A DNA stretch of 64,000 nt from the NCBI GenBank assembly GCA_904066235.2, contig CAJFCV020000006.1, positions 6,014,001 to 6,078,000 of the forward strand, in the 5' to 3' direction. Both the position numbers and the translations under genes were made by a program. The stretch comes from Bursaphelenchus xylophilus (Eukaryota > Nematoda > Chromadorea > Rhabditida > Aphelenchoididae). Positions 43,534-56,276 of this stretch are shown piece by piece. How positions within the stretch are numbered: position 1 is the first letter of the stretch; every line of letters begins with the position of its first letter. The notes beneath the pieces are model-generated. The model was not told the origin of the DNA. It made no database searches and was given only the letters and a program-made list of their open reading frames with translations.

Positions 43534-46196
43534 ATGGATTTCTTCAAAAATGCCGTCAAAACGGCACAGGAGATGAAGAAATCAGTAATGGAAGTGAGTA
43601 AAGAGATACAAGTAGCCAAGCAAAGGGGAAGATCCAAGAGCCCTGATGGGAAAGTATGTTAGGTTCGGCATTCGTAAAGGTGAAATAGGTTCAAAAAGTG
43701 AGTATGAATACCATGGAGGGCCTGGAAGACAGAGTATCTGGATTTGGAGTGTACAAGGAAATGAAGACTAACATGTTCCACATCATTCTTGTCGATTCTC
43801 AAGAATCTGTTTACAGAACGAGCTCTCAAGAAGAAGCAAAGGCAGTAATGCAACAACTAAATCAACATAGTACTCTGATCAAGGCTGCTGGTAGGCTGGG
43901 TAATTGTATATAATAAAGTTGCAGTAATATCAGGACGACTGGAGGATTTCTGTAATCAGATCAGGGCACACAATGATTGGGCCGACATCCATTTGGCTAG
44001 TTATCTGAACTTTGAGGATTACGTAATCAATGAATGTAAGAAGAGGGATCCGGTGGTGGTCTTAAATAGGGCGACTGCTCTCGATGGACGATTTCCTCTT
44101 CATTTGGCTGCAGAACGAAGACATGTAGCTTTGGTGGTGAAGATGTTGAAATTAGGGGCGGACATGAGAAAAAGCGATATATCCGGGAGAAATGCACTTC
44201 ACTATGCTGCGATGCATGACTCGGCTTTGATAAGGGTAACTGTTTGAAAGTTTAGAACGTATTCTAGGCTCTTAAAAAGCACTCGGCGGACCACTTCGCT
44301 GCGGCTTTACAACAGCGAGATAAACGAGGATACACTCCATTGCACTGTGCACTCCAAACCAATCATCAAGATACCATCGAATTCTTGATTGATTCTGGAG
44401 CCAAAGTAACTGCCGATCATGGACTCGTGGCTGGATTAAGTGCGCTGTAAGATTGGCGGTTGTTTTGTCATATTTTTCAGTGGCCTTGATTCTATCTTGG
44501 CCAGAGATCCGGCGGTTGTTAGTCCAGACAACACGTCCAACATCTTCCACCAGAAGATTGAAAAGAAGGTGGGTTGGAGAAGATAAGGTGATGAGGAAAG
44601 ACCGTTTGTTAGGAACTAATTGTATGCTTAATTATAGTACCTAAAAGTGGCAAATAAGAGAAATCCAAGGATGTTGAGTCAGAAGAATGAACGCGGCCGA
44701 ACGCCAGCCCATAATGCCGTTCTTCGAGATGATCTTGACGGCCTAGTCAACTTAGTCGCTTATGGTGCAGATGTTGCGGAATCAGACGAGGATGGAAATA
44801 CTCCATTGCATCTCGCAACGTTGCAGCAAACTCCAGTAATCATAAAGTTTCTAATTGCCATGGATGGAGGGACACAAGAAAGGAACAAGGAGGACAAGAC
44901 ACCCTCAGATTTATGCGGAACGTAAGTGCGCTTAGAGCTAAAGTTTGCTCTTTTTAGTGTGGAATGTGCCAAGATCTTCCAGTTGTATAACCAGAGCCTC
45001 GCCTTGTCCGACAAAGGATCCGGTAAAGAACTTCCGCGTAAGTTTGATCAAAACGTGATGGAATATGAGGTTGTAGCCATTATTAAGACAGCACAACAAG
45101 CATCGATTCTTTATCAAACAAAGCCGGATTCCCGCGAAAACGGGCTTCGACTCCTCTCTTTGGATGGCGGTGGTATCAGAGGAATAGCTCTGGTGATGAT
45201 ATTGATCCACATAGACAAGCAGATAGCAAACGGAAACATCATTGATTACATCGATTGGGTCGCCGGCACATCCACTGGAGCCATTTTATCTCTGGCTTTG
45301 GCTGCCGGGACTTCCCTTCGTGACTGTCTCAACCTCTATCTCAGACTAAAAGACGACGTTTTCTCTGGTCCACGCCCTCATGACGTCGGTCCGTTAGAGG
45401 CTTGTTTAAAGGAAAAATTTGATGCAAAAACAATGGCGGATCTCAATCAGAAGATTAAAGTTATGGTTACGACAACCAAGGCCGATGTCCATCCACCCGA
45501 ACTCATCTTGTTTAGGAACTACGAGCTTCCAGAAACCCAGGTTAAGAGCTTCAAACCAAAAGATGTTCACGTTTGGAAGGCAGCAAGGTGTTCCAGGTTT
45601 GTGTTCGAATAGACTGTAGAAGTTTCCAGTGCTGCTCCGACCTATTTTGCCAGCTTCGACAATACTTATCTTGATGGTGGATTAATGGCCAACAACCCGA
45701 GTCTTGATCTTCTCAATGAGGTTCATATCTATAATATCAGCAAACAACTTAACGTAAGTTGCAGAAAATCTTCAATCATCGTTTCTAGGAACAAGACCCT
45801 GACCCCATTTCTTTGCTGCTCTCTTTGGGTACCGGTAAATGCAAATCGAAGCCGATGTCAGCGATAGATCTCGAATTGCCAAAGTCGTTTAGTTGGACAT
45901 CTGTTGTTAGCACCGCCTTTTCTTCGATGAATACCCTCAAGAATCTAAAGAACATCTTTGTGGAACAATTGGCCGCTTCTGATGGACAGGTGGTGGAGAG
46001 GTCTCGAGGATGGTGTCACTCACTGAGGACCCCCTTCTTCAGGTTCACCCCAACTTTGCACACTGAGATCCCATTGAATACATGCAGCAACACTGAGATT
46101 GTAGATCTCATGTGGCAGACAAAGTTATACTGCATAAGTAGATCAGACCAGGAGATCGAAGAGGTCGTCAGGTTACTTAGAGCAAACGATAAATAG
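43534..46196 (+). CDS. Calcium-independent phospholipase A2, PLA2G6-like
   Basis: Nine exons (43534-43653, 43689-43890, 43934-44235, 44268-44446, 44481-44568, 44638-44921, 44958-45596, 45630-45753, 45789-46196) give 781 aa, near the 750-800 aa of group VI iPLA2, a cytosolic/mitochondrial enzyme cleaving the sn-2 acyl chain of phospholipids. Ankyrin repeats fill the first half ([71 protein letters not shown]). The patatin domain has the oxyanion loop DGGGIRG (461-467), the nucleophile motif GTSTG (Ser497) and the catalytic DGG (Asp620) in [12 protein letters not shown]. All catalytic parts are intact. The intron ending at 45629 is 33 bp; it was placed to give the family's [12 protein letters not shown], since reading through gives a stop. 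Confidence 0.93.
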
Positions 46197-46344
46197 AAAA
46201 TGATCTCACAAACTAAGTTATCATAAATATAATTATTACAGTTATGGATTATTACTTTTTGAGGCATTATGAGTTATAAAAACAGAACGAAATGACTAGA
46301 CAATTGAGATACTCGAGAGAGATCGGGGCACAAAAAAAATGAAA

Positions 46345-47459
46345 TTAGAGGTCTTTGGAGACACTGACGAATATATTCTTCGCAATTTCCGGAGTCATCT
46401 GATTGGGCAGCCAGATCTGAGGGATCAGGAAATTCAACCACCATCTCTTCCCAAACACAAGGGCCAATCGTTCAGAATAATTATTACCATCCGATTCCAG
46501 GCGATCTCTCAGTCTTCCGACATGATAGTCGTGCATTGTGTAGCCTTGCAGAGTGTAAAACATCTAAAACAACAGTAAAATTGTCTTTATTAACACACCT
46601 GAGCACCAAAGAAACCGGCGGATGCCAGTGTTGTGGCAACCGAAGCACATGCGAGGACTGAGAACATCATGTTAAATAATGTATCATAGCCGAAAAACCA
46701 TCTGACGAGGGCAATCGGGGCCACAAAGCGGAGCCATTCGTAAGGAAACCACTGGTTTACAAGTTTGTAATGGATGTACTTCAAAGTAAAGTAGCTACCA
46801 TACAGGGATCCGATACAGGCCCAGATCAGAAACACAATAAAAAAACGCTGGAACGAGAACCTTGCAATAGGGAACAAATTTGTTACCTGGTTGGCAAGTC
46901 CAACGCATCCACCAGTCAGAAAACAATGATGATCCTTCCTCAACACGCAGATCTCACATAAAGGACAATGATGAGACCGTCTGGGCATGGTCTGTTTGCA
47001 TTCCATACAGTATTTATGTTTGTTATTCGGAACTTCTTCTGGCACAAATACTTCCTTCCGGTAAACGCCTTCCTTAGTGATCACAAGTCTTCCATTCCTC
47101 TTTACATCCTCATTGCTCTCTTCTTCTTCATTCTCAATCAACACTCTTTCTTCTTCCTTTTTCGGGATAACTGAACTCTTCACGGTCCAATACGAAATCT
47201 AATAAGAAAATAATGTAATCACGGAAAAGCTCACCTGGTTTTTGACGTTGTAGTAATGAAATAAGTAGAGATTAACCAAGATCTCCGACAATATTACAAA
47301 AGCATGCCAAAATACGGGGTAGCAAGCATCAGAACCGTAAAGTCCAGGACATGTGTAGAATAAGTTAAGTAGCGTTATTCCGAAGATTACAATAACTGAG
47401 TAGAGAACCCCTGAGAAGTTTGCACACCAGTACTTCCATGTTCGGCTGTTGATCCGCAT
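46345..47459 (-). CDS. DHHC palmitoyltransferase
   Basis: Four exons (47235-47459, 46887-47198, 46599-46847, 46345-46563) give 334 aa. Protein S-acyltransferases attach palmitate to cysteines on membrane proteins. The cysteine-rich domain (KYCMECKQTMPRRSHHCPLC, CVLRKDHHCFLTGGCVG) carries the catalytic DHHC at 164-167. Four hydrophobic segments are visible: about residues 14-36, 50-70, 182-205 and 230-255. A conserved TTxE motif is not obvious. A short acidic insert (IENEEEESNEDVKRN) sits before the cysteine-rich domain. The layout suggests the ZDHHC22/24 group. A TTTAG acceptor ends 2 bp before the ATG, pointing to trans-splicing, and ANKRD49 ends 245 bp upstream on the same strand. The stop is 148 bp from the convergent phospholipase stop. 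Confidence 0.9.
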
Positions 47460-47550
47460 TTCTAAACGACGTTAATCATGGGTTTTGTAAGATTGCTAAG
47501 GTATATATAGGGTACATAACCCGACGACCATTAATTAATTTTCTGTTAGA

Positions 47551-47556
47551 TTTATT
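47551..47556 (-). terminator. Polyadenylation signal of the ANKRD49-like gene
   Basis: AATAAA on the minus strand about 150 bp after the ANKRD49-like stop and about 90 bp before the DHHC start, inside the presumed intercistronic spacer. Confidence 0.55.
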
Positions 47557-47703
47557 CATTCGAGGGAACACGGGTGTTAAAGAGGAGATCAGTGATAATA
47601 AAATTTTCGGAGGTGAATATTTAAATAAAAGGCACAAAGTACAGTAATAATCTCAACATTGGTATGATATGAACGTACAAAATAAAAAAAAACGAATTAA
47701 AAG

Positions 47704-49066
47704 TCATGGTCGTTTTAGATAGCTAGTTAGAACATCCAAGACCTCGGGCGGAGCTCTTCTGGCAAGTATCAACGGAGTCTCTCCTGCTTTATTCAAAGCC
47801 GCCATATCGATTCCAGGGGTGTCGAGCAAATATTTGATGGTGGTAATCTGATTTACAATATCCGAATTCGAGTTGATGGCAAGGTGAAGAGGAGTGAGGT
47901 TTCCATTCGACCGGCAGTTAACATCTACACCATGTTTTAGTAATAGACCAACAATTTGATAAGCACCCCAACAGGCAGCCGAATGGAGGACTGTCCAACC
48001 ATCCTCGGTGCGAAGTTCTGGATCAGCTCCTAAACCAAAAGATTTGACTTCCCGACTATTTGGATTGAAGACAGTTCGGGCAACACAAAATCGATGGATA
48101 CGCGGCGTAGGATAGGCAAAGATTCAGAAAAAGCTCGAAAAGAGACGAGCTTGCGGAAGCGGTTGGATTTTTGGCGGAGACGTGGCGAAGATTTACAAAT
48201 GATCATTTTTTAAAATTTTAGCCGTAACTAACCTTAGTTTTCTTGACCCTGAGCTACTGTACCATAGAAAAAAAAATTCCAGAAAAAAATCCTTAAGTTT
48301 TATCTGGATATTATTGGTGTAAGTACATTAAAAATACTTCAAAATAGGTCATAAACTATCCTAGGACCTGAGAAATCGTATTATATCAATTAGTTAAGCC
48401 TTTTCCAAGTCTCCCACATGCATACAAAACGACGAACCGAGGAAACCTAAAGTATCGTCAACCCGAACTGTCGCTGACGCGAAACGCTGTAGTGTCAAAC
48501 ATATTGCTGTAAATAAATCCCCCCATCTTCTGAAACGCATACACCAAATCAAATGAATTACCGACAGAAAGAAGCCATCGCAAAGTTTCCACTTGGTTAT
48601 TGTATGCCGCTCGATGTAGAGGAGTGTAATGATCTCGATCTCTGACGCCCAATAAACTCGGATTATTCTCGAACATGGCCTTTAATGTCTTCAGATCTCC
48701 AATCTCGGCCGCGGTGAGGAACCTCTCACTCTCATTGTCCGGATCTCCTGGTTCCAGTCCGGTTTCATCTTCCTCCCAACCAGAAACAAACATACTTGGC
48801 TGGTTCTTCTTTTCCTCTCGTATTTTATCCCACAATTCACTCTAAAAAAGGAATCATAAAAAAAGACGTAACTCAGCTAATCCGCACTTATGCTACGATC
48901 AACATGAACTCACATTTAATTCTTGTAAAGAGTCACGGGCTTCATCGCCCATCTCCAGATCATCGGCATCTCCGTAAAGATCCGTATTATCGCTGCATTC
49001 CATTTCCTTGAGCTCTTCCGTGGCCTTGTTAATACCTTCTTCCTGCGTATCCATACCTTCGTCCAT
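47704..49066 (-). CDS. ANKRD49-like ankyrin-repeat protein
   Basis: Three exons (48914-49066, 48562-48841, 47704-48029) give 252 aa. The acidic N-terminus is followed by a QPSMFVSGWEEDE stretch that is characteristic of ANKRD49, then four or five ankyrin repeats (AAEIGDLKTLKAMFENNP, DHYTPLHRAAYNNQVETLRW, EDGWTVLHSAACWGAYQIV, GNLTPLHLAINSNSD, AGETPLILARRAPPE). ANKRD49 is a small nuclear or cytoplasmic protein linked to germ-cell autophagy in mammals; its role here is unknown. The 532-bp second intron is the longest in this gene. ATG 49066 is the first in frame after an upstream stop; ATG 49054 is a minor alternative. Confidence 0.85.
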
Positions 49067-49936
49067 TCTTATAAGTTCCTCATAAAGTTTCTTCGACTTT
49101 CTTTCTCCTTTTCCGAAAGTCGAATATTTGCAGATGGATTTCTTTTTGGTTCAAAAAGACATTTTATACGATGAAATCTTTATCTGTTTATCGCGAAATT
49201 TTTTACAAATTTGTTAGGAGAAGGCTTAGTTAGTAGAAATAATAAGATTTGTCTGGTTTTAGGATAACTTAAGGAAACCTCAGTATTTTCTTTGACCTCG
49301 AAAGGGCCCACTCCGTACGTTCTCACCCCGAAAGTACGACCCCGAAAGGGCGACCCCGAAAAGGCGACTCCGAAAGGGCAGTAACCCGTTGGCATGGCAG
49401 CTAAAAATTTTTTTGTTTGGCTAGCCAAAGTTTCAGAATAGCTGTGAAGCCTTGAAAATACCTAGGCAAAAGAATGGAATTGGTGTCAAAGAGTAGGAGT
49501 GAAAGCCGAAAGAAATCTGCCCCAAATGAAAAGCCCGCAATAAAATCTACCCCAAATGAAGCCTAGCCAAGGTGGTTGTAAATTTTAAAAAATGTAACAG
49601 ATTTTTTTTTAATTTTGATGTAACGCTGCTAGAAATGAAGTTATAATGGCAAATTTGTTGTAATTGTAAACACTAGGGTTGTGAATTTGACGGAATTTTT
49701 CAAAATGACGTCAAATTGCATCCAATTGCCGTCATTTTCGTCATGTTAGCTAAATTGAAAACTCTGGTATAAAGCTTTTACATAGAATACGATAAATATC
49801 GTTCAAATTGGTCATAATTAATTTTACTGCTTATCTAATCGGTCGTTTTGACAATAGGGAGCAATTTAGGTCCTAAAAGTTTTAAATTCTTATCATTTTT
49901 TAGCAAAATCAAAAAAAAAAATTTTCAAAAAAGTTC
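49067..49936. other. Spacer between ANKRD49-like gene and satellite
   Basis: No gene. It contains the ANKRD49-like promoter side and, at 49295-49380, about six short tandem units of a CCCCGAAAGGGCGA type (10-15 bp each). The right part from 49680 is AT-rich and grades into the satellite around 49937. Confidence 0.5.
49295..49380. repeat. Short tandem CCCCGAAAGGGCGA-like repeat
   Basis: A short run of imperfect units (CTCGAAAGGGCC, CCCCGAAAGTACGA, CCCCGAAAGGGCGA, CCCCGAAAAGGCGA, CTCCGAAAGGGC). It lies close to the satellite boundary but is unrelated in sequence. Confidence 0.7.
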
Positions 49937-51013
49937 GAAACATTACAGAATAAAATTTTAAAATCCCAAGTTTCGCCTTTTTTGGAGCCAAATTGCGCCC
50001 GTACCAGGCCGAACACTCTGATATTACACTAGGCACTAATAAAAAATAAAGTGTATTAGAGATGTCGGAGTGAACTGACGCGACCTACACCATTCGAAAC
50101 ATTACTGAATGAGATTTTAAAATCCCAAGTTTCGCCTTTTTGGAGCCAAATTGCGCCCGTACCAGGCCGAACACTCTGATATTACACTAGGCACTAATAA
50201 AAAATAAAGTGAATTAGAGATGTCGGAGTGAACTGACGCGACCTACACCATTCGAAACATTACTGAATGAGATTTTAAAATCCCAAGTTTCGCCTTTTTT
50301 GGAGCCAAATTACGCCCGTACCAGGCCGAACACTCTGATATTACACTAGGCACTAATAAAAAATAAAGTGTATTAGAGATGTCGGAGTGAACTGACGTGA
50401 CCTACACCATTCGAAACATTACTGAATGAGATTTTAAAATCCCAAGTTTCGCCTTTTTTGGAGCCAAATTGCGACCGTACCAGGCCGAACACTCTGATAT
50501 TACACTAGGCACTAATAAAAAATAAAGTGAATTAGAGATGTCGGAGTGAACTGACGTGACCTATACCGTTCGAAACATTACAGAATAAAATTTTAAAATC
50601 CCAAGTTTCGCCTTTTTTGGAGCCAAATTGCGCCCGTACCAGGCCGAACACTCTGATATTACACTAGGCACTAATAAAAAATAAAGTGTATTAGAGATGT
50701 CGGAGTGAACTGACGTGACCTATACCGTTCGAAACATTACAGAATAAAATTTTAAAATCCCAAGTTTCGCCTTTTTTGGAGCCAAATTGCGCCCGTACCA
50801 GGCCGAACACTCTGATATTACACTAGGCACTAATAAAAAATAAAGTGTATTAGAGATGTCGGAGTGAACTGACGTGACCTATACCGTTCGAAACATTACT
50901 GAATGAGATTTTAAAATCTTAAATTTCGCCTTTTTTGGAGCCAAATTACGCCCGTACCAGGCCGAACACTCTGATATTACACTAGGCACTAATAAAAAAT
51001 AAAGTGAATTAGA

Positions 51014-51916
51014 GACGTCGGAGTGAACTGACGTGACCTACACCATTCGAAACATTACTGAATGAGATTTTAAAATCTTAAATTTCGCCTTTTTTGGAGC
51101 CAAATTGCGCCCGTACCAGGCCGAACACTCTGATATTACACTAGGCACTAATAAAAAATAAAGTGAATTAGAGATGTCGGAGTGAACTGACGCGACCTAT
51201 ACCGTTCGAAACATTACAGAACAAAATTTTAAAATCCCAAGTTTCGCCTTTTTTGGAGCCAAATTGCGCCCGTACCAGGCCGAAAACTCTGATATTACAC
51301 TAAGCACTAATAAAAAATAAAGTGAATTAGAGATGTCGGAGTGAACTGACGTGACCTATACCATGCGAAACATTACAGAACAAAATTTTAAAATCCCAAG
51401 TTTCGCCTTTTTTGGAGCCAAATTGCGCCCGTACCAGGCCGAAAACTCTGATATTACACTAAGCACTAATAAAAAATAAAGTGAATTAGAGATGTCGGAG
51501 TGAACTGACGTGACCTACACCATTCGAAACATTACTGAATGAGATTTTAAAATCTTGAATTTCGCCTTTTTTGGAGCCAAATTGCGCCCGTACCAGGCCG
51601 AAAACTCTGATATTACACTAAGCACTAATAAAAAATAAAGTGAATTAGGGATGTCGGAGTGAACTGACGTGACCTATACCGTTCGAAACATTACAGAATA
51701 AAATTTAAAAATCCCAAGTTTCGCCTTTTTTGGAGCCAAATTGCGCCCGTACCAGGCCGAAAACTCTGATATTACACTAAGCACTAATAAAAAATAAAGT
51801 GAATTAGAGATGTCGGAGTGAACTGACGCGACCTATACCGTTCGAAACATTACAGAATAAAATTTTAAAATCCCAAGTTTCGCCTTTTTTGGAGCCAAAT
51901 TGCGCCCGTACCAGGC
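51014..51916. repeat. Satellite block repeated 12,084 bp later (copy 1)
   Basis: Markers GACGTCGG (51014), GAACAAAATTTT (51219) and CATGCGAAAC (51362) recur in the same order at 63098, 63303 and 63446, each exactly 12,084 bp (76 x 159) away, as does the succession of GAAAACTC/AAGCAC-type monomers. The second copy runs from 63098 off the window edge. Confidence 0.85.
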
Positions 51917-54900
51917 CGAAAACTCTGATATTACACTAAGCACTAATAAAAAATAAAGTGAATTAGAGATGTCGGAGTGAACTGACGTGACCTACACCAT
52001 TCGAAACATTACTGAATGAGATTTTAAAATCTTAAATTTCGCCTTTTTTGGAGCCAAATTGCGCTCGTACCAGGCCGAACACTCTGATATTACACTAGGC
52101 ACTAATAAAAAATAAAGTGAATTAGGGATCTCGGAGTGAACTGACGTGACCTGTACCGTTCGAAACATTACAGAATAAAATTTTAAAATTCCAAGTTTCA
52201 CATTTTTCGGAGCCAAATTGCGCCCGTACCAGGCCGAACACTCTGATATTACACTAGGCACCAATAAAAAATAAAGTGAATTAGGGATGTCGGAGTGAAC
52301 TGACGTGACCTATACCGTTCGAAACATTACAGAATAAAATTTTAAAATCCCAAGTTTCGCTTTTTTGGAGCCAAATTGCGCCCGTACCAGGCCGAACACT
52401 CTGATATTACACTAGGCACTAATAAAAAATAAAGTGAATTAGAGATGTCGGAGTGAACTGACGCGACCTATACCGTTCGAAACATTACAGAATAGAATTT
52501 TAAAATCCCAAGTTTCGCCTTTTTTGGAGCCAAATTGCGCCCGTACCAGGCCGAAAACTCTGATATTACACTAAGCACTAATAAAAAATAAAGTGAATTA
52601 GAGATGTCGGAGTGAACTGACGCGACCTATACCGTTCGAAACATTACAGAATAAAATTTTTGAAATCCCAAGTTTCGCCTTTTTTGGAGCCAAATTGCGA
52701 CCGTACCAGGCCGAACACTCTGATATTACACTAGGCACTAATAAAAAATAAAGTGAATTAGGGATGTCGGAGTGAACTGACGTGACCTACACCATTCGAA
52801 ACATTACTGAATGAGATTTTAAAACCCCAAATTTCGCCTTTTTTGGAGCCAAATTGCGCCCGTACCAGGCCGAACACTCTGATATTACACTAGGCACTAA
52901 TAAAAAATAAAGTGAATTAGAGATGTCGGAGTGAACTGACGTGACCTACACCATTCGAAACATTACTGAATGAGATTTTAAAATCTTAAATTTCGCCTTT
53001 TTTGGAGCCAAATTGCGCCCGTACCAGGCCGAACACTCTGATATTACACTAGGCACTAATAAAAAATAAAGTGAATTAGAGATGTCGGAGTGAACTGACG
53101 TGACCTACACCATTCGAAACATTACTGAATGAGATTTTAAAATCTTAAATTTCGCCTTTTTTGGAGCCAAATTGCGCCCGTACCAGGCCGAACACTCTGA
53201 TATTACACTAGGCACTAATAAAAAATAAAGTGAATTAGGGATGTCGGAGTGAACTGACGTGACCTACACCATTCGAAACATTACTGAATGAGATTTTAAA
53301 ATCTTAAATTTCGCCTTTTTTGGAGCCAAATTGCGCCCGTACCAGGCCGAACACTCTGATATTACACTAGGCACTAATAAAAAATAAAGTGAATTAGGGA
53401 TCTAGGAGTGAACTGACGTGACCTACACCATTCGAAACATTACTGAATGAGATTTTAAAATCCCAAATTTCGCCTTTTTTGGAGCCAAATTGCGCCCGTA
53501 CCAGGCCGAACACTCTGATATTACACTAGGCACTAATAAAAAATAAAGTGAATTAGAGATGTCGGAGTGAACTGACGTGACCTACACCATTCGAAACATT
53601 ACTGAATGAGATTTTAAAATCTTAAATTTCGCCTTTTTTGGAGCCAAATTGCGCCCGTACCAGGCCGAACACTCTGATATTACACTAGGCACTAATAAAA
53701 AATAAAGTGAATTAGAGATGTCGGAGTGAACTGACGTGACCTACACCATTCGAAACATTACTGAATGAGATTTTAAAATCTTAAATTTCGCCTTTTTTGG
53801 AGCCAAATTGCGCCCGTACCAGGCCGAACACTCTGATATTACACTAGGCACTAATAAAAAATAAAGTGAATTAGGGATGTCGGAGTGAACTGACGTGACC
53901 TACACCATTCGAAACATTACTGAATGAGATTTTAAAATCTTAAATTTCGCCTTTTTTGGAGCCAAATTGCGCCCGTACCAGGCCGAACACTCTGATATTA
54001 CACTAGGCACTAATAAAAAATAAAGTGAATTAGGGATCTAGGAGTGAACTGACGTGACCTACACCATTCGAAACATTACTGAATGAGATTTTAAAATCCC
54101 AAATTTCGCCTTTTTTGGAGCCAAATTGCGCCCGTACCAGGCCGAACACTCTGATATTACACTAGGCACTAATAAAAAATAAAGTGAATTAGAGATGTCG
54201 GAGTGAACTGACGTGACCTACACCATTCGAAACATTACTGAATGAGATTTTAAAATCCCAAATTTCGCCTTTTTTGGAGCCAAATTGCGCCCGTACCAGG
54301 CCGAACACTCTGATATTACACTAGGCACTAATAAAAAATAAAGTGAATTAGAGATGTCGGAGTGAACTGACGTGACCTACACCATTCGAAACATTACTGA
54401 ATGAGATTTTAAAATCCCAAATTTCGCCTTTTTTGGAGCCAAATTGCGCCCGTACCAGGCCGAACACTCTGATATTACACTAGGCACTAATAAAAAATAA
54501 AGTGAATTAGGGATGTCGGAGTGAACTGACGTGACCTACACCATTCGAAACATTCCTGAATGAGATTTTAAAATCCCAAATTTCGCCTTTTTTGGAGCCA
54601 AATTGCGCCCGTACCAGGCCGAACACTCTGATATTACACTAGGCACTAATAAAAAATAAAGTGAATTAGGGATGTCGGAGTGAACTGACGTGACCTACAC
54701 CATTCGAAACATTACTGAATGAGATTTTAAAATCTTAAATTTCGCCTTTTTTGGAGCCAAATTGCGCCCGTACCAGGCCGAACACTCTGATATTACACTA
54801 GGCACTAATAAAAAATAAAGTGAATTAGAGATGTCGGAGTGAACTGACGTGACCTACACCATTCGAAACATTACTGAATGAGATTTTAAAATCTTAAATT

Positions 54901-56276
54901 TCGCCTTTTTTGGAGCCAAATTGCGCCCGTACCAGGCCGAACACTCTGATATTACACTAGGCACTAATAAAAAATAAAGTGAATTAGGGATGTCGGAGTG
55001 AACTGACGTGACCTACACCATTCGAAACATTACTGAATGAGATTTTAAAATCTTAAATTTCGCCTTTTTTGGAGCCAAATTGCGCCCGTACCAGGCCGAA
55101 CACTCTGATATTACACTAGGCACTAATAAAAAATAAAGTGAATTAGGGATCTAGGAGTGGACTGACGTGACCTACACCATTCGAAACATTACTGAATGAG
55201 ATTTTAAAATCTTAAATTTCGCCTTTTTTGGAGCCAAATTGCGCCCGTACCAGGCCGAACACTCTGATATTACACTAGGCACTAATAAAAAATAAAGTGA
55301 ATTAGGGATGTCGGAGTGAACTGACGTGACCTACACCATTCGAAACATTACTGAATGAGATTTTAAAATCCCAAATTTCGCCTTTTTTGGAGCCAAATTG
55401 CGCCCGTACCAGGCCGAACACTCTGATATTACACTAGGCACTAATAAAAAATAAAGTGAATTAGGGATGTCGGAGTGAACTGACGTGACCTACACCATTC
55501 GAAACATTCCTGAATGAGATTTTAAAATCCCAAATTTCGCCTTTTTTGGAGCCAAATTGCGCCCGTACCAGGCCGAACACTCTGATATTACACTAGGCAC
55601 TAATAAAAAATAAAGTGAATTAGGGATGTCGGAGTGAACTGACGTGACCTACACCATTCGAAACATTACTGAATGAGATTTTAAAATCTTAAATTTCGCC
55701 TTTTTTGGAGCCAAATTGCGCCCGTACCAGGCCGAACACTCTGATATTACACTAGGCACTAATAAAAAATAAAGTGAATTAGAGATGTCGGAGTGAACTG
55801 ACGTGACCTACACCATTCGAAACATTACTGAATGAGATTTTAAAATCTTAAATTTCGCCTTTTTTGGAGCCAAATTGCGCCCGTACCAGGCCGAACACTC
55901 TGATATTACACTAGGCACTAATAAAAAATAAAGTGAATTAGAGATGTCGGAGTGAACTGACGTGACCTACACCATTCGAAACATTACTGAATGAGATTTT
56001 AAAATCTTAAATTTCGCCTTTTTTGGAGCCAAATTGCGCCCGTACCAGGCCGAACACTCTGATATTACACTAGGCACTAATAAAAAATAAAGTGAATTAG
56101 AGATGTCGGAGTGAACTGACGTGACCTACACCATTCGAAACATTACTGAATGAGATTTTAAAATCTTAAATTTCGCCTTTTTTGGAGCCAAATTGCGCCC
56201 GTACCAGGCCGAACACTCTGATATTACACTAGGCACTAATAAAAAATAAAGTGAATTAGAGATGTCGGAGTGAACT

